Below, in pieces: positions 36,088-47,593 of a stretch of 64,000 nucleotides of DNA; positions within the stretch are counted from its first letter, which is position 1, and each line of letters starts with the position of its first letter. Under the pieces are notes generated by a model. It was not told the DNA's origin. It was given only the letters and a program-made list of their open reading frames with translations, and ran no database searches. Location of the stretch: the NCBI RefSeq assembly GCF_963676685.1, contig NC_092352.1, positions 25,687,117-25,751,116 on the forward strand, given 5' to 3'. The stretch comes from Mytilus edulis (taxonomy: Eukaryota; Mollusca; Bivalvia; Mytilida; Mytilidae). A program made the position numbers and the translations under genes.

Positions 36088-36946
36088 AACAATTCAATTC
36101 ACACTAAATATATTAGCAATTGGTATGTTAGCCTTGAACAAATGCTTCTGATGGAAAATTGTTAAATTAGGCCTATTTCAAATTTAAACAAAATTTGGGC
36201 TATGAGAATTATCTCTCATTTGTTAAGAACTTTGATTTAGAAGAGCTATTTGTAAATTACTTTTATCTGCTCATAAGCTTCAGATTGAATTTGGTCGTTT
36301 TTCTAACTTTCCGCGAAATGAAAGATTTTGCAAAAAAATGCTCCTCTGGCTGTGTTGAAAATGAAATCCATTTCTTAACTTCATGTGAAAACCTCTGATA
36401 GAAATGCTCTCGTTGACTTTGTTTGCCATAAAATACCTTAGAACTTTACTCAGTTTACTAAACCAACAGCAAACATTTATATATTTATTAAGCTGTGAAG
36501 ACAATCAGGTTCTTAATGCTGTTGGAAAATTTATTCAAGTCAATATAAGTTAGATCAGAGACATATATATGTCTCTGGTTAGATGTATTAATTTCTCATA
36601 TACATATATTTTATACTATAAACCAAAGGTTTTATTTTTTATCGTAATTGTATATATGTAAATTCTCGCTGTATCTATATCAATGTTCTTTTCCCTTTAT
36701 ATTTTATGTTTAATCGCAGAAAATATTGTGTATAGTATGTTCTTTTATTGTAAATTTTTTATTCATATATTTGTAAGTGAATGTTATAATAAGTTTTTAA
36801 GCAAAAGTGTCTCATATATCAATGTATATCATATGCAGTTATGGCTGGATACCGATATTTTAACTTCGATTCAAATTTTTATTTGTATTTCTATACTTAT
36901 ATTTTGATGCTGCTCTGTATTGGTATGTGCCAGTATAATAAAATAT

Positions 36947-36947
<1 letters not shown>

Positions 36948-37013
<66 letters not shown>

Positions 37014-37018
37014 GTCTA

Positions 37019-37107
<89 letters not shown>
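36948..37107 (+). repeat. (TCTG)n microsatellite
   Basis: About 160 bp of uninterrupted TGTC/TCTG tetranucleotide apart from two TATC variants near 37009-37020. It sits just before the 3' terminal sequence of the retrotransposon remnant. It produces open frames of Cys-Leu-Ser-Val repeats in several registers, which are not genes. Confidence 0.95.
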
Positions 37108-37332
37108 TCTCTTTATGCCCCTTGTGGGCCCTTATTTGGTAATTGAAAATAAATCTTAATAACTTATCTTATCTTATATCATATTGTTTTTGGCTCTGAT
37201 TCATTTATTGGTCATAATTACTATCTTAATTATTCTTATAACGTCATGCGTTACGTGTGTACCAATAATTAGATCATGTCCCGTATGATTTCAAAGACAT
37301 TTGATTTTCGCATAAATTCTGTTATATCTTTT

Positions 37333-37799
37333 GGTGTCAGACCACCAATTACTCCCTCCAATTTAGAACGTATGTAAAAGTAGTCCTACTTTGACACAAA
37401 ATAGTGCTTTTGATGTCATTGTTTACTTAAACTAACAAACAAATTTGCAGAAATGAAACTTTTGGTGAAAGGAAAATATATTTAGACCATTTTGAGCCAA
37501 AATTCACTTGTCTATGAGTTTGCATTAAAAATTCAGGATTAATGCGCTACATAGTACACTAATTTAAGATTTCCAGAAAACCGGGAGTTATTTTGGTAGT
37601 ACCTGTCTTTTCAAAATCAGAAATTTGTTACAAGACTTTAAACATTGGTTGAAAATTGGCATGTAGGAAGGTGATACATGTACAATTCAGGATATACCTG
37701 GTTTCCTTGAAGTTAAACTTAAGGTAAATATTTAGAAAGCTGTGAAAATTGCAAAATTTGGTTGAACAGATAGGGATTTTTAATTGGTGGTCTGACACC
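37333..37799. mobile_element. Inverted-repeat element with 19-bp perfect TIRs
   Basis: GGTGTCAGACCACCAATTA at the left is perfectly mirrored by TAATTGGTGGTCTGACACC at the right, giving a 467-bp element without coding capacity. Flanks are T-rich (CTTTT / TTTTT), so the duplication is ambiguous. It ends about 240 bp upstream of the ATG of the gene at 38041 and so may lie in its promoter. Confidence 0.75.
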
Positions 37800-37974
37800 T
37801 TTTTCCGTATTCTTAAAAAAAATAATGGTTTTTACATTGCATAGCCTAATTTGGATCAAACAAACAAATTATGCTACCCAGTATTAATCAAAGTTTTAGT
37901 AGCGTTTGAAAGATAGCCATAAATAATGAAATAAGTAAGCAGCGTTTGATTGGGAATCAATTGTCGCGCATGTG

Positions 37975-37988
37975 CGTTTCTTTGACAA
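37975..37988 (+). promoter_or_regulatory. RFX X-box-like motif
   Basis: GTTTCTTTGACAAC fits the RFX X-box pattern (GTHNYY, a short spacer, RRNAAC). It ends 52 bp before the ATG at 38041. X-boxes at this distance are typical of ciliary genes in animals. A single 14-bp match can occur by chance, so this is suggestive only. Confidence 0.5.
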
Positions 37989-38040
37989 CACCAGAAGCCA
38001 CTTTTCGTTCTTATTCCCATTTAGCGAGCAGAATATCAGA

Positions 38041-38136
38041 ATGGCAGAGTCTGCATATCATAACGAGGCATTGAGAAAGCAGAGACTTATAGAACGGAAG
38101 AGAGATGCCCAAATGCGCCTTTTAGATGGACCTCAG
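38041..38136 (+). CDS. Constant exon 1 of the multi-tail gene
   Basis: Encodes 32 residues from the ATG at 38041 (context AGAATGG) and ends CCTCAG|GTAACA at phase 0. The first 30 residues are highly charged (RKQRLIERKRDAQMR), consistent with a helix. Upstream in-frame sequence gives no better start. Confidence 0.75.
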
Positions 38137-41100
38137 GTAACAACTTTATTTGTATTTGCAGGTCTTGATTGCTTTATTCGAGATTGGTACGGCATTGAAT
38201 CCATTCGCTCACAATCGCACGCTAAGGCTATACGTTCGCAGGGCAGCGGTCGTCAATAAAATGGTAACAAGTTAAATTATGGATATTTTTGAAATTAAGC
38301 TAAATTTTGTCTTATGAATGACCTTAGATCTGTCTCCAAATAACCTTCTAACGCCAAGCATGGGTAATTTTTTAAAAAAAAATTTATTTATTTTTATATA
38401 AACTTTTCCAAGTGCAAATGGTAACCCTCTTATGGTAATAAACCCGTCACTGACTGGCTGGGGAATTGGGTAGGCAAATGCTCACATTAATCTGTACGGA
38501 TACAGGCTACAAATGTCCTCCTATATATGCCATAACTCAGTCATGGGGGTGCTCCTAATAGACGTATTTACACTTGTATGCAAATTTGTCCGCCATTACA
38601 TAACATCACACAGGTTCCCGTAAACTTTGACTTCATAATTCAAAGCATATGACGTCACAACCAAAAAGTGATTGTTGCTTGACGTCAAAAGGTTATTTGG
38701 AGGTGATATAAGGTCATTCGGAGGCACAATACAGCTAAATACCAAAAGTGTAAATACGTTTATTTAAGGAGGCAAGAACAAGAAGTTAGTAAATTTTGTG
38801 ATGTTTGTCTAGACAAAAACCTTGGCTTTAAAATCTAAATCCTTGATAGCATGGATAACCTCAACTCTAAGTATGTGTCCGCCATTACTGGACAAAACAC
38901 ATGATTGTTGTTTGATATCAAACAGACCAGATTATATGGTCAAGGTGAACAGATTTCCAAATAGTTTTAAAAAATGTCTTTCTAAATGAGTAGTGACAAT
39001 TAGCAAAAATTTGAAATGATAATTTGAGATGAGTACAGTTTCAGTTTCTTAGGGGTTTGGACATATATCAATGTCACAAGATTTCGCTTAATAACGATTG
39101 CATGGCTTATTATTCAACATTGCAGAGTAATGAAATGCCCGGATATGGAGTTGCTGATATGAAAGATACAGTTTTATATTCAGGACCTGGTCATTTTGAC
39201 CAAAGCAGGTTAGTATTGTTATATATTTTCGAAAGTTAAAATTCTATAAAAGATATAATTAGTTTATAGAATTCTGAGCCTTTAAAGAGAAAAATGAAAA
39301 TATGCAGAAGTAGTTTTGACCATTACCTGCATTAAATTCTCAGAGAACAGGTTGGGAAATATACCTTTGAAGTTGTTGTCCTACAATAGTGAAATAAACA
39401 AAGCGTTATGTTTTAACACTCACCATAATACATACATTTTTACATGTATCTTTATATTGTGAATAATCATGATAATATCCACAATAAAAAAAAACAACAT
39501 TATAAATTAATCACTGTGATAGACACTGAGTCTTCAGATGAAATGAAAGCTTCTTTCATTCTGTTTGCAATATCTTTCGACTTTCAGAATGTCATAGGTT
39601 TTTTTATTTAATTGAATCAAACAACTTGAAAACAAAGTAAAGTAGTTCACTTAACAAATAGATAGAAAGATATATTTATTTACTGATAAGGGTGTACAAA
39701 TGGATGTCTATCACATTGATCAGTTATGCTATGATGTTTCCTGTACTGTTGTCTCCCAGGAAACACAAACAATTGTATGTGCTTATGTACATGTACTTAC
39801 AAAATATTTTGAACTTGTTGAAATTGTTCAAATAAAATGTGGCTAGAGGTTTTTATAATGCCTGCAATGCATCTTCTTGCATGTTTTCTGTTGAATTAAT
39901 TTGTTTTATTTAAGCATCAAAATTTTCCTGCAATATATTAAGAAAAAACAATTGACCAATTAACTTTAAATTTTGATAATGTTACATTTTAAGGACAGCT
40001 ATCAATAATCAAGGTTTGTCTTGACTGCGATTTCTTATGAAGCATGACATGGGTGTTACATATCTGTTGTTGGAATCCAGTTTAACCCAAAATGTTTTCT
40101 GACTATGGGCATTTCACAATAAAGACCTATGATTATGATATATATTAATGATATTTGGTATACAGCTGCATTAGCACTGATTAGTCTGATTTTGAACTGC
40201 ATGTGTATATGTCAGGCTTTACTCTTCAATCATGATTTAGCAACAATGTCATTTTAACATTGTTCAAATATGGTTTCCTGGACTGGTACAGTACATTTGT
40301 GTTAAATACATTTCTACTGTTCAGATGTTATTTTCTGGTTCTTTGTTAATGTTAGATTTGGAATCATTGCTAGGTTATTAGGTATTCATGTGTTAACTTG
40401 TTGTTTAAAAAGAGGCAAGGCTCTGAGTTGAATGCCATATACTTTGACTTATTATTGTTTACTTTTTATATATTGTGACTTGGATGAAGAGTTGTCTCAT
40501 TGGAACTCATACCACATCTTATTTCTACATGTATGTCAGTCAGACAGTATTCATCTGACCTATCATGGTTCAATGGTCCATGCTTTTATATTAAGGCCTG
40601 TTTCTAAAATACTAACATGTCAAATATTGACATAATAAAGTAATAAGTCAACCATATTGGATATATACACAGTGATTGTAAGATGAACTTTTCTGTCGGG
40701 TAGTGTCTATCTATCTCCTCCTGTCCACCTTTGGCAGAATAAGCCAACATTTGTGATTACAATGATGTGCCATCTAACTGTATTTAGAAGTCAAGCCCAT
40801 ATATCAATATAGAAATGGAAGCATGTATTTGTGATAACTTCTCCTTTATACCACAGTGTTTGTTAAAATAAATAATGAAATTAATTGCACCATGAATTAA
40901 TGCTACACAAAATGAGAAAGTTAATCACTGATCAAAGATGGCTGTTATTTCCCCACTGTCAGTCTACCTTATAACCTCAACCTGATAGAGCCATTGTTTT
41001 GAATGAAACATTTCTGCGGTAAGACCGATTAATATGAATGAAAAATTTATGCTGTCAGGCTGGGTTTGAATGAAACATTTCTTACTATGAGCTCTTTCAT

Positions 41101-44100
41101 ATCTGAAGTAACATAATTATGTTTTATTTGTTATCATTTTTAGAGAGCATACAATGGTGAAAGAACCATTCAAATATCAAGAGGGTGTGGTTTTCAAGGA
41201 AGTGGTTCATGACCCCAATTTTGTTTATAGAGTTATGGTAGATCAGGGGAATCCTCCACTGCATGTTGACCCAATTTATCGTATTATGTATCCTGGAGCT
41301 GTTGTTAAAAATGTACGTTGATCAATTTGCATTCATGTACACTTTAAATATTTATTTTTTTTCAAAAAATTTCAGTTAAATGGGAATTATTATTTTCTTG
41401 TCTGAAAGTTTCAAAAATAATCTACAACGATTGTACCATAATACCTAGCTTGCTAAATGCTTAATGTAATTGAAATTACTATCATTGTCATATTTAAATT
41501 GATTTGCACACATTATCAGGACACAAAATACATGGTTTTAAGTCTGCAAGTTATATATTTTCTATGTGTGTGTGTAATAATTGAAAGAACAAGAGAATTC
41601 AGGTTCTGGGTAAATAGAGTCCAGGATTATTTTCAAAATTTCTAAAAGAATAATAAAGTTTCAAATAGAACAGATAATTCATACGCTTCACATTATGTTA
41701 AATCAAAAGATATTTATCCTGAATTCATCTTTGACTACATTTCATGCCAGGTAGTTGTTTGACAAGATTCTTAGATATTGCCTTTCACTGAGTGGATTGT
41801 TGCTTAGGGCTGGGTTATTTTTTGCTTGTTTTTATATTTTTGCTTTGCTGTCAAGCTAATATACATATGCTAGTGCAAAAATAGAGAGGAAAAATATTAC
41901 ATTCTTAGATACAATGACTATATAATATGTATTTCTTCCTTACAGTTGTTTTATTTTTTCTTTTGATTCTTAGCCTACAATTTCAAGCATCAACTTTGCG
42001 CTCTCTGTGCTGGAAACATGATAAAAATCTTTAAATAAACTTTCATTTTTTTTTATTTCTATTAAAATCTTTCTGTATATTCTTCTTTCAATTTTGTTAG
42101 GATCTTAGGGTGGATATGCTGCCTAAATTTGTTACTTGATTTTCTTTTTATGAAGTAAGAACCCCAAGAGCAGTAAGAAAGAAAAGCATCTCTTGAGGTG
42201 ATCTAAATTGTTTTGTATTATATACAGTTTTAAAAGTACACTAGAGTGGTGGGATAATTTACATTTAGCATTTATAATATTTTTATTCTTGTCATTTTGC
42301 TTTTCATGAGGTTGAATATTCGATGTTTGGTAAAACTTCTTTTAAACTCATAACTGATCTAAATATTTAAAACTGTTCTACAATTTGTATGTTAGTCAAC
42401 TTGGGAAAGTTCTGTTATTTAACTACCTTGACTATTAAAAGATCTTTCTTATTTAATCATCATGATTCAATTTGTCATGAAACATTGTAAATTCAGAATT
42501 CAAGTCATGCATCCATTACCTATTAAGGTGATTTTTTTTTAAATCTGACAATATCTGAAATAATTGTGCATCTTGTAGTAAAATATTATTACCAAACATG
42601 AAGATGCAATTATTGAAGATAAAAAGGGGGGGGGCTGTTGTTTCTAAGCCCGTCTCATGTCCACAATGTTTAAGAGTTTAAAAGAAGTTTTATGAAACGG
42701 TGTTTGGTTTCAGTAGGTTGTTTTGTTGTACTTGTATATATATATAAATTTAGTTACAAATCTTTAATTCATTGATATTTTCTTTCTTCTGGTAATGTTT
42801 AGTAAAATTTACTAAATTTCTAACTGCTACAAGATCTAGTCCACTTACAATGTTTAATACTAATAAAAGCTGGCTCTAGTTTTTACAGATATAAGTATTA
42901 ATTTACACTCTATATTTAACCTTTTATTTAACATTAGCTAAACTAGATGTATAGCTTGCACCCTTTGAAAAATGTATAATTGTGCAATTTCGAAATTTCA
43001 GGACAAATATTAAGAAATTCAGACTTCATGAGGATGGTTTTAATATTCGATATCGCAATCGTGTTAATCATGCACCTCACTGTGATTTGGCCTACAAAGT
43101 CATTTATCCACACAAAGAAAATACAACATACACAAGCGATGAAAATAGGAACAATCGTAGGATGAACCTCATGTCTGATAAATATGACATTGTAAAAACT
43201 GTCAATGGCGAATTCCCTCATAATCGTGTAACAGAATCGGTGGACTAGATCTTGTATAAATACTTGTATTGTAGTTTTTGTGGTGTGGGATGTAATTTTT
43301 AAAAGACAAATAACAACAACAACCTGATTTTTTCAGAGAAGTCTTACAACCAAATGATCACATGGCCAAGGCGAATAAACCAGCAAAGAAACATCAATTG
43401 AAAACTCCTAAACCTTTACCAGATTCAATAAGGAATATTGATAGAGATAACGTCTTTAAAATATTGCATCCATATGACTTTCACTAATGCATTTATCTGT
43501 ACAATTATGTTACTGTTTTTAAGATCAGTAAATAAGAATTTGTCATATTTTTATAAGGGAAAAAAGGGGGGATATTTATTATGTGTTAGCACCTGTCATA
43601 ACTTTCACAGATTGTAAAATTAAAGTTTGACCTTTGCACTTTTTCAGTTCAGTGGTATTGGTTAACACTATTGTATGTCAATCAAATTGTCTATGCCTTG
43701 ATATGTACATTATTCATTTGTTCAAATTTACAATTCTTATAAAAATGCATGGTGCTAAGTAGAAGAATCATGTAAAATAATAGCTAGAATAGAAAATACT
43801 ATTTTTAAAAGCTCAACAGAAGTCAGTTGTTCATTAGATGTCTTGCCTTACTCACATTTACTAGTTAAATTTTTTTTTATATAGATAAATTATAATGTGA
43901 TTTATGAGTAAAACCATATACTTTACTTGTTGGCTGTCATAACTTGTATTTTTTTCTTCTTTTTTGATCAATCTGCTTTTTATATATCTTTATTTTTTAT
44001 AATTGTAAGTATATTTCCTAGTCAATTTTGCCATTACAGTATTAATGTACTACTAATTTCTAAAGTATTAATATGCATATAATGTAATTTTACTATCCTA

Positions 44101-44984
44101 TAGTTTTTTGGATGTCCCTTTCACTATTGTTGACACTGTGATGACTGTACCTGTTCAATTGGACTTCGGTAGCATTTAGAGTAGTTTTGAGTTATCTCCC
44201 TTAGATGCATGGTTAGTGGGTGGTGAATTTATAGAAATAAAACTTATTTCACTTGCAGATCAATTAATGGCGGAGTCGAAAGAATATATCATAGGAGAAT
44301 TGACAACAATCCAGAAGATAAAGTCCATCCCCTCATCCATCCTAAGGAACGTCCACCAAAACATACTCAACTACCTCCTAGAAAACCACACCTGAAAGTC
44401 TGAAGTGTTTCATATTTAATGATGTATTTTGAGAGAGAAATATTAATACTTACTTTATATATTTTGATGTGTTCAGCTACTTTTATATTTGATAGATTTT
44501 TTATAAGCATACCAACATTAGTTTTCATTGATAGAGACTGTATCATTTAGGATACAAATATAACCAAGAGTCCAAGACTATAACATTCTGAGAAGTAGTG
44601 TTTATGCAGTCATTATTTGTTTTTGTTTGATCTATATTCAGCTTCACCATGAAATTCTGTTAAACTTATAATAAAGTCATGTTTCTCTCTCTTAAAAATA
44701 TAAGAAAACAAGAAAAAGTAATATTGCTGTGTCTATACAGATTGTGATAAGGGTTATATTCATTGTGAAATCTAAATTCTAGGAGCACTTACAACTGGTT
44801 AGGAACAAGAAGAGATAGAAAACAATATGATCACAGTAGAAATGGTCCTGTTGTAGCTAGTTCTTGGTATGGTTTGAGGAGTGAGCTGAATGGAATAGGA
44901 CAGTGTACACCATTGAGTGGAAAGGGACATCCAGTCACTTTTAATGATCTACAACAAATTCGTTATATTACACCTAGGCCATAA
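38041..44984 (+). CDS. Unrecognised small gene with two constant exons and five candidate terminal exons
   Basis: Constant exon 1 is 38041-38136 (MAESAYHNEALRKQRLIERK and on to DGPQ) and exon 2 is 39126-39208 (SNEMPGYGVADMKDTVLYSG and on to FDQS plus AG, phase 2, donor AG|GTTAGT). Five downstream exons each begin one base before a codon after a good AG acceptor. Each completes an Arg codon with exon 2 and runs to its own stop: 41144-41321, 43002-43248, 43337-43487, 44259-44403 and 44783-44984. Predicted isoforms are 118, 141, 109, 107 and 126 residues. The shared part is basic and probably helical; no signal peptide or membrane segment. I do not recognise the family. An upstream X-box-like motif and the small, Tyr/His/Pro/Arg-rich tails fit a ciliary or axonemal protein, but that is inference. 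The exons could also belong partly to separate genes. Confidence 0.7.
38552..38771. mobile_element. Inverted-repeat element in intron 1
   Basis: Ends CTCCTAATAGACGTATTTAC and GTAAATACGTTTATTTAAGGAG form inverted arms of about 25 bp (CGTATTTACACTT shared), with TGACGTCA words inside (38650, 38680). A second pair, TCTCCAAATAACCT (38331) and AGGTTATTTGGAGG (38690), overlaps it, so the true boundaries may be wider. Confidence 0.5.
39126..39208 (+). CDS. Constant exon 2 of the multi-tail gene
   Basis: Acceptor ACATTGCAG and donor AGCAG|GTTAGT delimit 83 nt that read on from exon 1 without a stop: SNEMPGYGVADMKDTVLYSG then PGHFDQS. It ends two bases into a codon (AG), which sets the phase that all five downstream exons satisfy. 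Confidence 0.7.
40405..40525 (+). repeat. Family M1 repeat fragment in intron 2
   Basis: AAGGCTCTGAGTTGAATGCC, ATGAAGAGTTGTCTCATTGG and CTCATACCACATCTTA match the end of the 15990-16095 repeat. An open frame overlapping it is repeat-derived. Confidence 0.6.
41144..41321 (+). CDS. Candidate terminal exon T1 (58-residue tail)
   Basis: Acceptor CATTTTTAG, then A completing the Arg codon and EHTMVKEPFKYQEGVVFKEV through NPPLHVDPIYRIMYPGAVV to a TGA at 41319-41321. A potential donor (AAT|GTACGT at 41313) would leave phase 0, which does not fit any of the four later acceptors, so termination within this exon is the simpler reading. AATAAAG at about 41649 could serve for polyadenylation. Confidence 0.65.
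43002..43248 (+). CDS. Candidate terminal exon T2 (81-residue tail)
   Basis: Acceptor GAAATTTCAG, then G completing the Arg codon and TNIKKFRLHEDGFNIRYRNR through NHAPHCDLAYKVIYPHKEN to TAG at 43246-43248. The segment N-x-x-P-H-x-D-x-x-Y-x-x-x-YP resembles the end of T1 (NPPLHVDPIYRIMYP), which hints at exon duplication. No AATAAA was seen before the next exon. Confidence 0.65.
43337..43487 (+). CDS. Candidate terminal exon T3 (49-residue tail)
   Basis: Acceptor GATTTTTTCAG, then A completing the Arg codon and EVLQPNDHMAKANKPAKKHQ through RNIDRDNVFKILHPYDFH to TAA at 43485-43487. Very basic, Pro/Lys/His-rich. Only 88 bp separate it from the stop of T2, so T2 and T3 would need competing splicing over a short interval. 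Confidence 0.6.
44259..44403 (+). CDS. Candidate terminal exon T4 (47-residue tail)
   Basis: Acceptor TTTCACTTGCAG, then A completing the Arg codon and SINGGVERIYHRRIDNNPED through HPKERPPKHTQLPPRKPH to TGA at 44401-44403. Pro/His/Lys-rich. An AATAAAG at about 44671 fits as its polyadenylation signal. Confidence 0.6.
44783..44984 (+). CDS. Candidate terminal exon T5 (66-residue tail)
   Basis: Acceptor AATTCTAG, then G completing the Arg codon and STYNWLGTRRDRKQYDHSRN through SSWYGLRSELNGIGQCTPLS to ITPRP and TAA at 44982-44984. The most complex of the tails, so the most likely to be a folded or partner-binding segment. AT-rich sequence with several AATAAA-like words follows (for example 45668). 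Confidence 0.65.
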
Positions 44985-44999
44985 TTCTTTAAAATCTTT

Positions 45000-46550
45000 T
45001 AAAAATCAAATGAGACCTATGGTTTAAGAAATATTTTTCTATTGTTGCACTGTTTTTTTAATCAGAGTTATATTTTATTATCATCAGTATTATAAATGTT
45101 TGATGCAATAATTGTTTTACTCATGTAATGTTATTATGCTGTGCACCAAGTATTTTTGTTATGTCTTATATATTTATTGTATGATTATATGTTACCAAAC
45201 TATTTTTCTGCTGAAATGATCAGAATTTTTTATGGGTAAGAATATGTCAGTATTATTAAAGAATCTCTATTTCATGTCCACACTGGGTTTTAAATTCACA
45301 ATTGATTTTGTCACAAAATATAGTTATTTCAGAAAATCTAAAAAGCAAAAGACTATTTATTATTCATAACAGGTCATTCAATTCATTTTCATTTTGGTCT
45401 GATTTTGAATTTAAATTATGATTCTCTGTAAAATTTTGAAAAAAAAATTGAACTAAACTAAAACAATTTTCCTCTTTGGTTAATATTCTGATTTTGGATT
45501 ATATTAAAATTGTGCTTTAAAAGGCTTTTTAACCGAACTTGAATGTTTGTTTTTCTAAGAAACATATATCTTTGTGTGAATTTCTTTTTTGTTTTCAAGA
45601 TATCTTTATTCGTTATTTCTTGCTCAATGTTTATACATACACTTTATAGCATATTGTGATATTTGCTTAATAAAATATGAAAAATTCTTTTGAAATATAT
45701 CTTTTTTGACCAGTAAGGCAGTACAAATGTATGACCAGTGGAAAGGACTTGATCAGGGACAACTTTTGTGCCATTTTCATTGACAGAGTCAAAAGGGGGG
45801 ACATAGCTATACTGTTTTGGATTAAGCAGCAGCATCAACAAAGTATAACTTTGTGATAAGGTCAGTTAATTGGGAACCACACAAAAGACAAAGTTACTCT
45901 TTGATGGTCATTATATCACCAGTCACAATGGAATCATTTTCAGTAAAATTCTAAATGGCTGGGTTGCAGATATAAAACCAGCTTGTAGTATGGTGATGTG
46001 CTTGTCTGTGGAAATGTGTACCTATTCAGCATTTTACTAGTTTAAAAGAAGAAAACATGACCCCCTGTACTGTTAGTAGGAACATATCAAATGACAAATC
46101 TTTTAAATATGAGGGTTAAAATTACACATGGATATGATTGCGAACCTTCTTCTTTGTGACTTTTTGCCAAATGTAAAGTAACTTGTAAGCAGTTATATAG
46201 AACAAAGGTGATGGCAATGGTCCAACAAATTATCTATTGTCAAGTTGATGGATTTCAAGTTTACTAAGGTCTTTTTATAAAAAAAAAAATCTTTTGAGTC
46301 TTTGAAGGTACTTAATTTTAAACTGTGGATGGTTTTGTTATTGACACAATCCTCAATAGAGTGAACTTTGAATATTAAAGTAGTGTCAGTGGTTGAGATT
46401 AGAAGATTTTATTAGACTTGATAATTTATTTAGGACAGGGATTTCATATTTTAAATTTAATTGGATATCTCCCAAGATCTGAAGCCATCCTCACCTTTGA
46501 CTTCTCATGAACATGAAACAGATTGATCTTATCGTCTTGCATGCAACAAA
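45000..46550. other. 3' UTR/intergenic, nothing recognised
   Basis: AT-rich, no exon-like frame. The first part is probably the 3' UTR of the gene ending at 44984. Confidence 0.35.
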
Positions 46551-46554
46551 ATGG

Positions 46555-46870
46555 CATAATGGAAGCCATTATCAAATGTCAAACGTACAACAATTCAAAC
46601 CAAAAAAACTAATTTATGTACATGTATATAACAATAAATGAAAGACAACAACCGAATTACAGGATCCTGACTTGAAGTCTGGAACTTTCAGAATCTGTAG
46701 GGGCTAAACATGTAAATAGGCATCAAACCTCCCCAATCCTAAGACAGTGTCACATCAGCACAATACCAGAAGAACTACAAAAAAAGAAAAAGAAAAACAA
46801 ATATGATAAATAAGAATAAATTAAAAACACTCAACTGCAGGTTCCTTACATGGAAAAGGCACATTCAGAA
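46555..46870 (-). repeat. Dispersed repeat fragment, related to family M1
   Basis: ATGGAAGCCATTATCAAATG, TCAAACGTACAACAATTCAA, and ACAGGATCCTGACTTGAAGT with a row of short A-rich words resemble mussel repeats related to the reverse strand of 15800-15900 (gaCTTAGGACAGG-type words). The match is loose. Confidence 0.35.
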
Positions 46871-47064
46871 TGTGGCATGGTTAAACTGTTTGTCGATGCC
46901 CCACCAAGTCCCTCACCTGGTATAGAGTTTTACATTTTAAAAAGAAGACCAATAGTCATGATACCTTGTATGAAGGTGACTTATCATTCTGTCCATTGTC
47001 CGTAGCCTAATTTTCATTGTTGAGCAACTGCTTAAAAATAATGCAAAGATGACCATCTTTTTTA

Positions 47065-47330
47065 TATGGGTTCCTTGCAAGGACTATATGTCTGTCAGAC
47101 AAAGTTCACTTGACCTTGACCTCATTATCATGGTAAAGATTTTGTGGTCTGGTCTGTTTCTCATTGCAACAAACAATACTAGTAGGTCGACAATTCTTTG
47201 TGTGTGGAATGAATATAAGGTGTATATCTAGCTTGTATGATTATAACCTGACCTTGATCTCAATTTCAAGGTTCAGTGGTCAATGTTAAAGTTTTTGTGG
47301 TTTGGTCTGTTTCTGATGACCTTAAAATCC
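47065..47330 (-). repeat. Family M3 repeat, inverted copy
   Basis: Read on the minus strand it contains GAGGTCAAGGTCAAGTGAAC and GAGATCAAGGTCAGG with intervening GTGTATGG-like words, in the word order of the array at 7325-8300. Confidence 0.55.
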
Positions 47331-47369
47331 GGCATGTGATGGATGTAGATGAAATACCATGCAAACAAT

Positions 47370-47593
47370 CTAGGATGAAATTTGAAAAAAATAGGCAGGA
47401 CAGGAGTTTTGAGTTAAAAAAAAAAGGCAGGATGAGACACTTGCAAAAAAAAAAGTCAGGACGACAATTTAGGCAAAAAAAAGTCAGGATAAACTAAAAA
47501 AAAAAAAAGGCAGGACCGTACAGAGTGAAAAATAAAAAGGCAGGACAGAGATTATAGCTAAAAAAAAAAGCAGGACAAAATTTTTCATCCTAG
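47370..47593. mobile_element. Small inverted-repeat element built of A-tract/GGCAGGAC units
   Basis: Ends CTAGGATGAAATTTG and AATTTTTCATCCTAG are inverted. Between them lie seven units of an 8-12 A run followed by GGCAGGAC, GTCAGGAC or a close variant, at irregular spacing of 20-45 bp. A 10-C run follows at once. No coding capacity beyond frames generated by the A runs. Confidence 0.6.

Larger units (their letters stand above)
35500..37160 (+). pseudogene. 3' portion of a degenerate non-LTR retrotransposon, split by a MITE
   Basis: Frames with stops and frameshifts resemble the C-terminal part of the RT protein at 28150-28790. Between 35540 and 35755 I read ELGRFPIHYDIVKSIVKYW, then SEFSMLKDAYIYSQELHKSN. 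At 36260-36400 there is a CxxC-H-C segment with PRE/NERFC..CSSGCVENEIHFL. An inverted-repeat element (35819-36087) separates these pieces. The element ends in a long TCTG tract followed by TTATGCCCCTTGTGGGCCC and AATAAATC. Inactive. Confidence 0.6.

Noticed and set aside
36841..37159. Open frames of Cys-Leu-Ser-Val repeats
   Set aside because: They are direct translations of the (TCTG)n tract, open in several registers at once, with no start context or domain.
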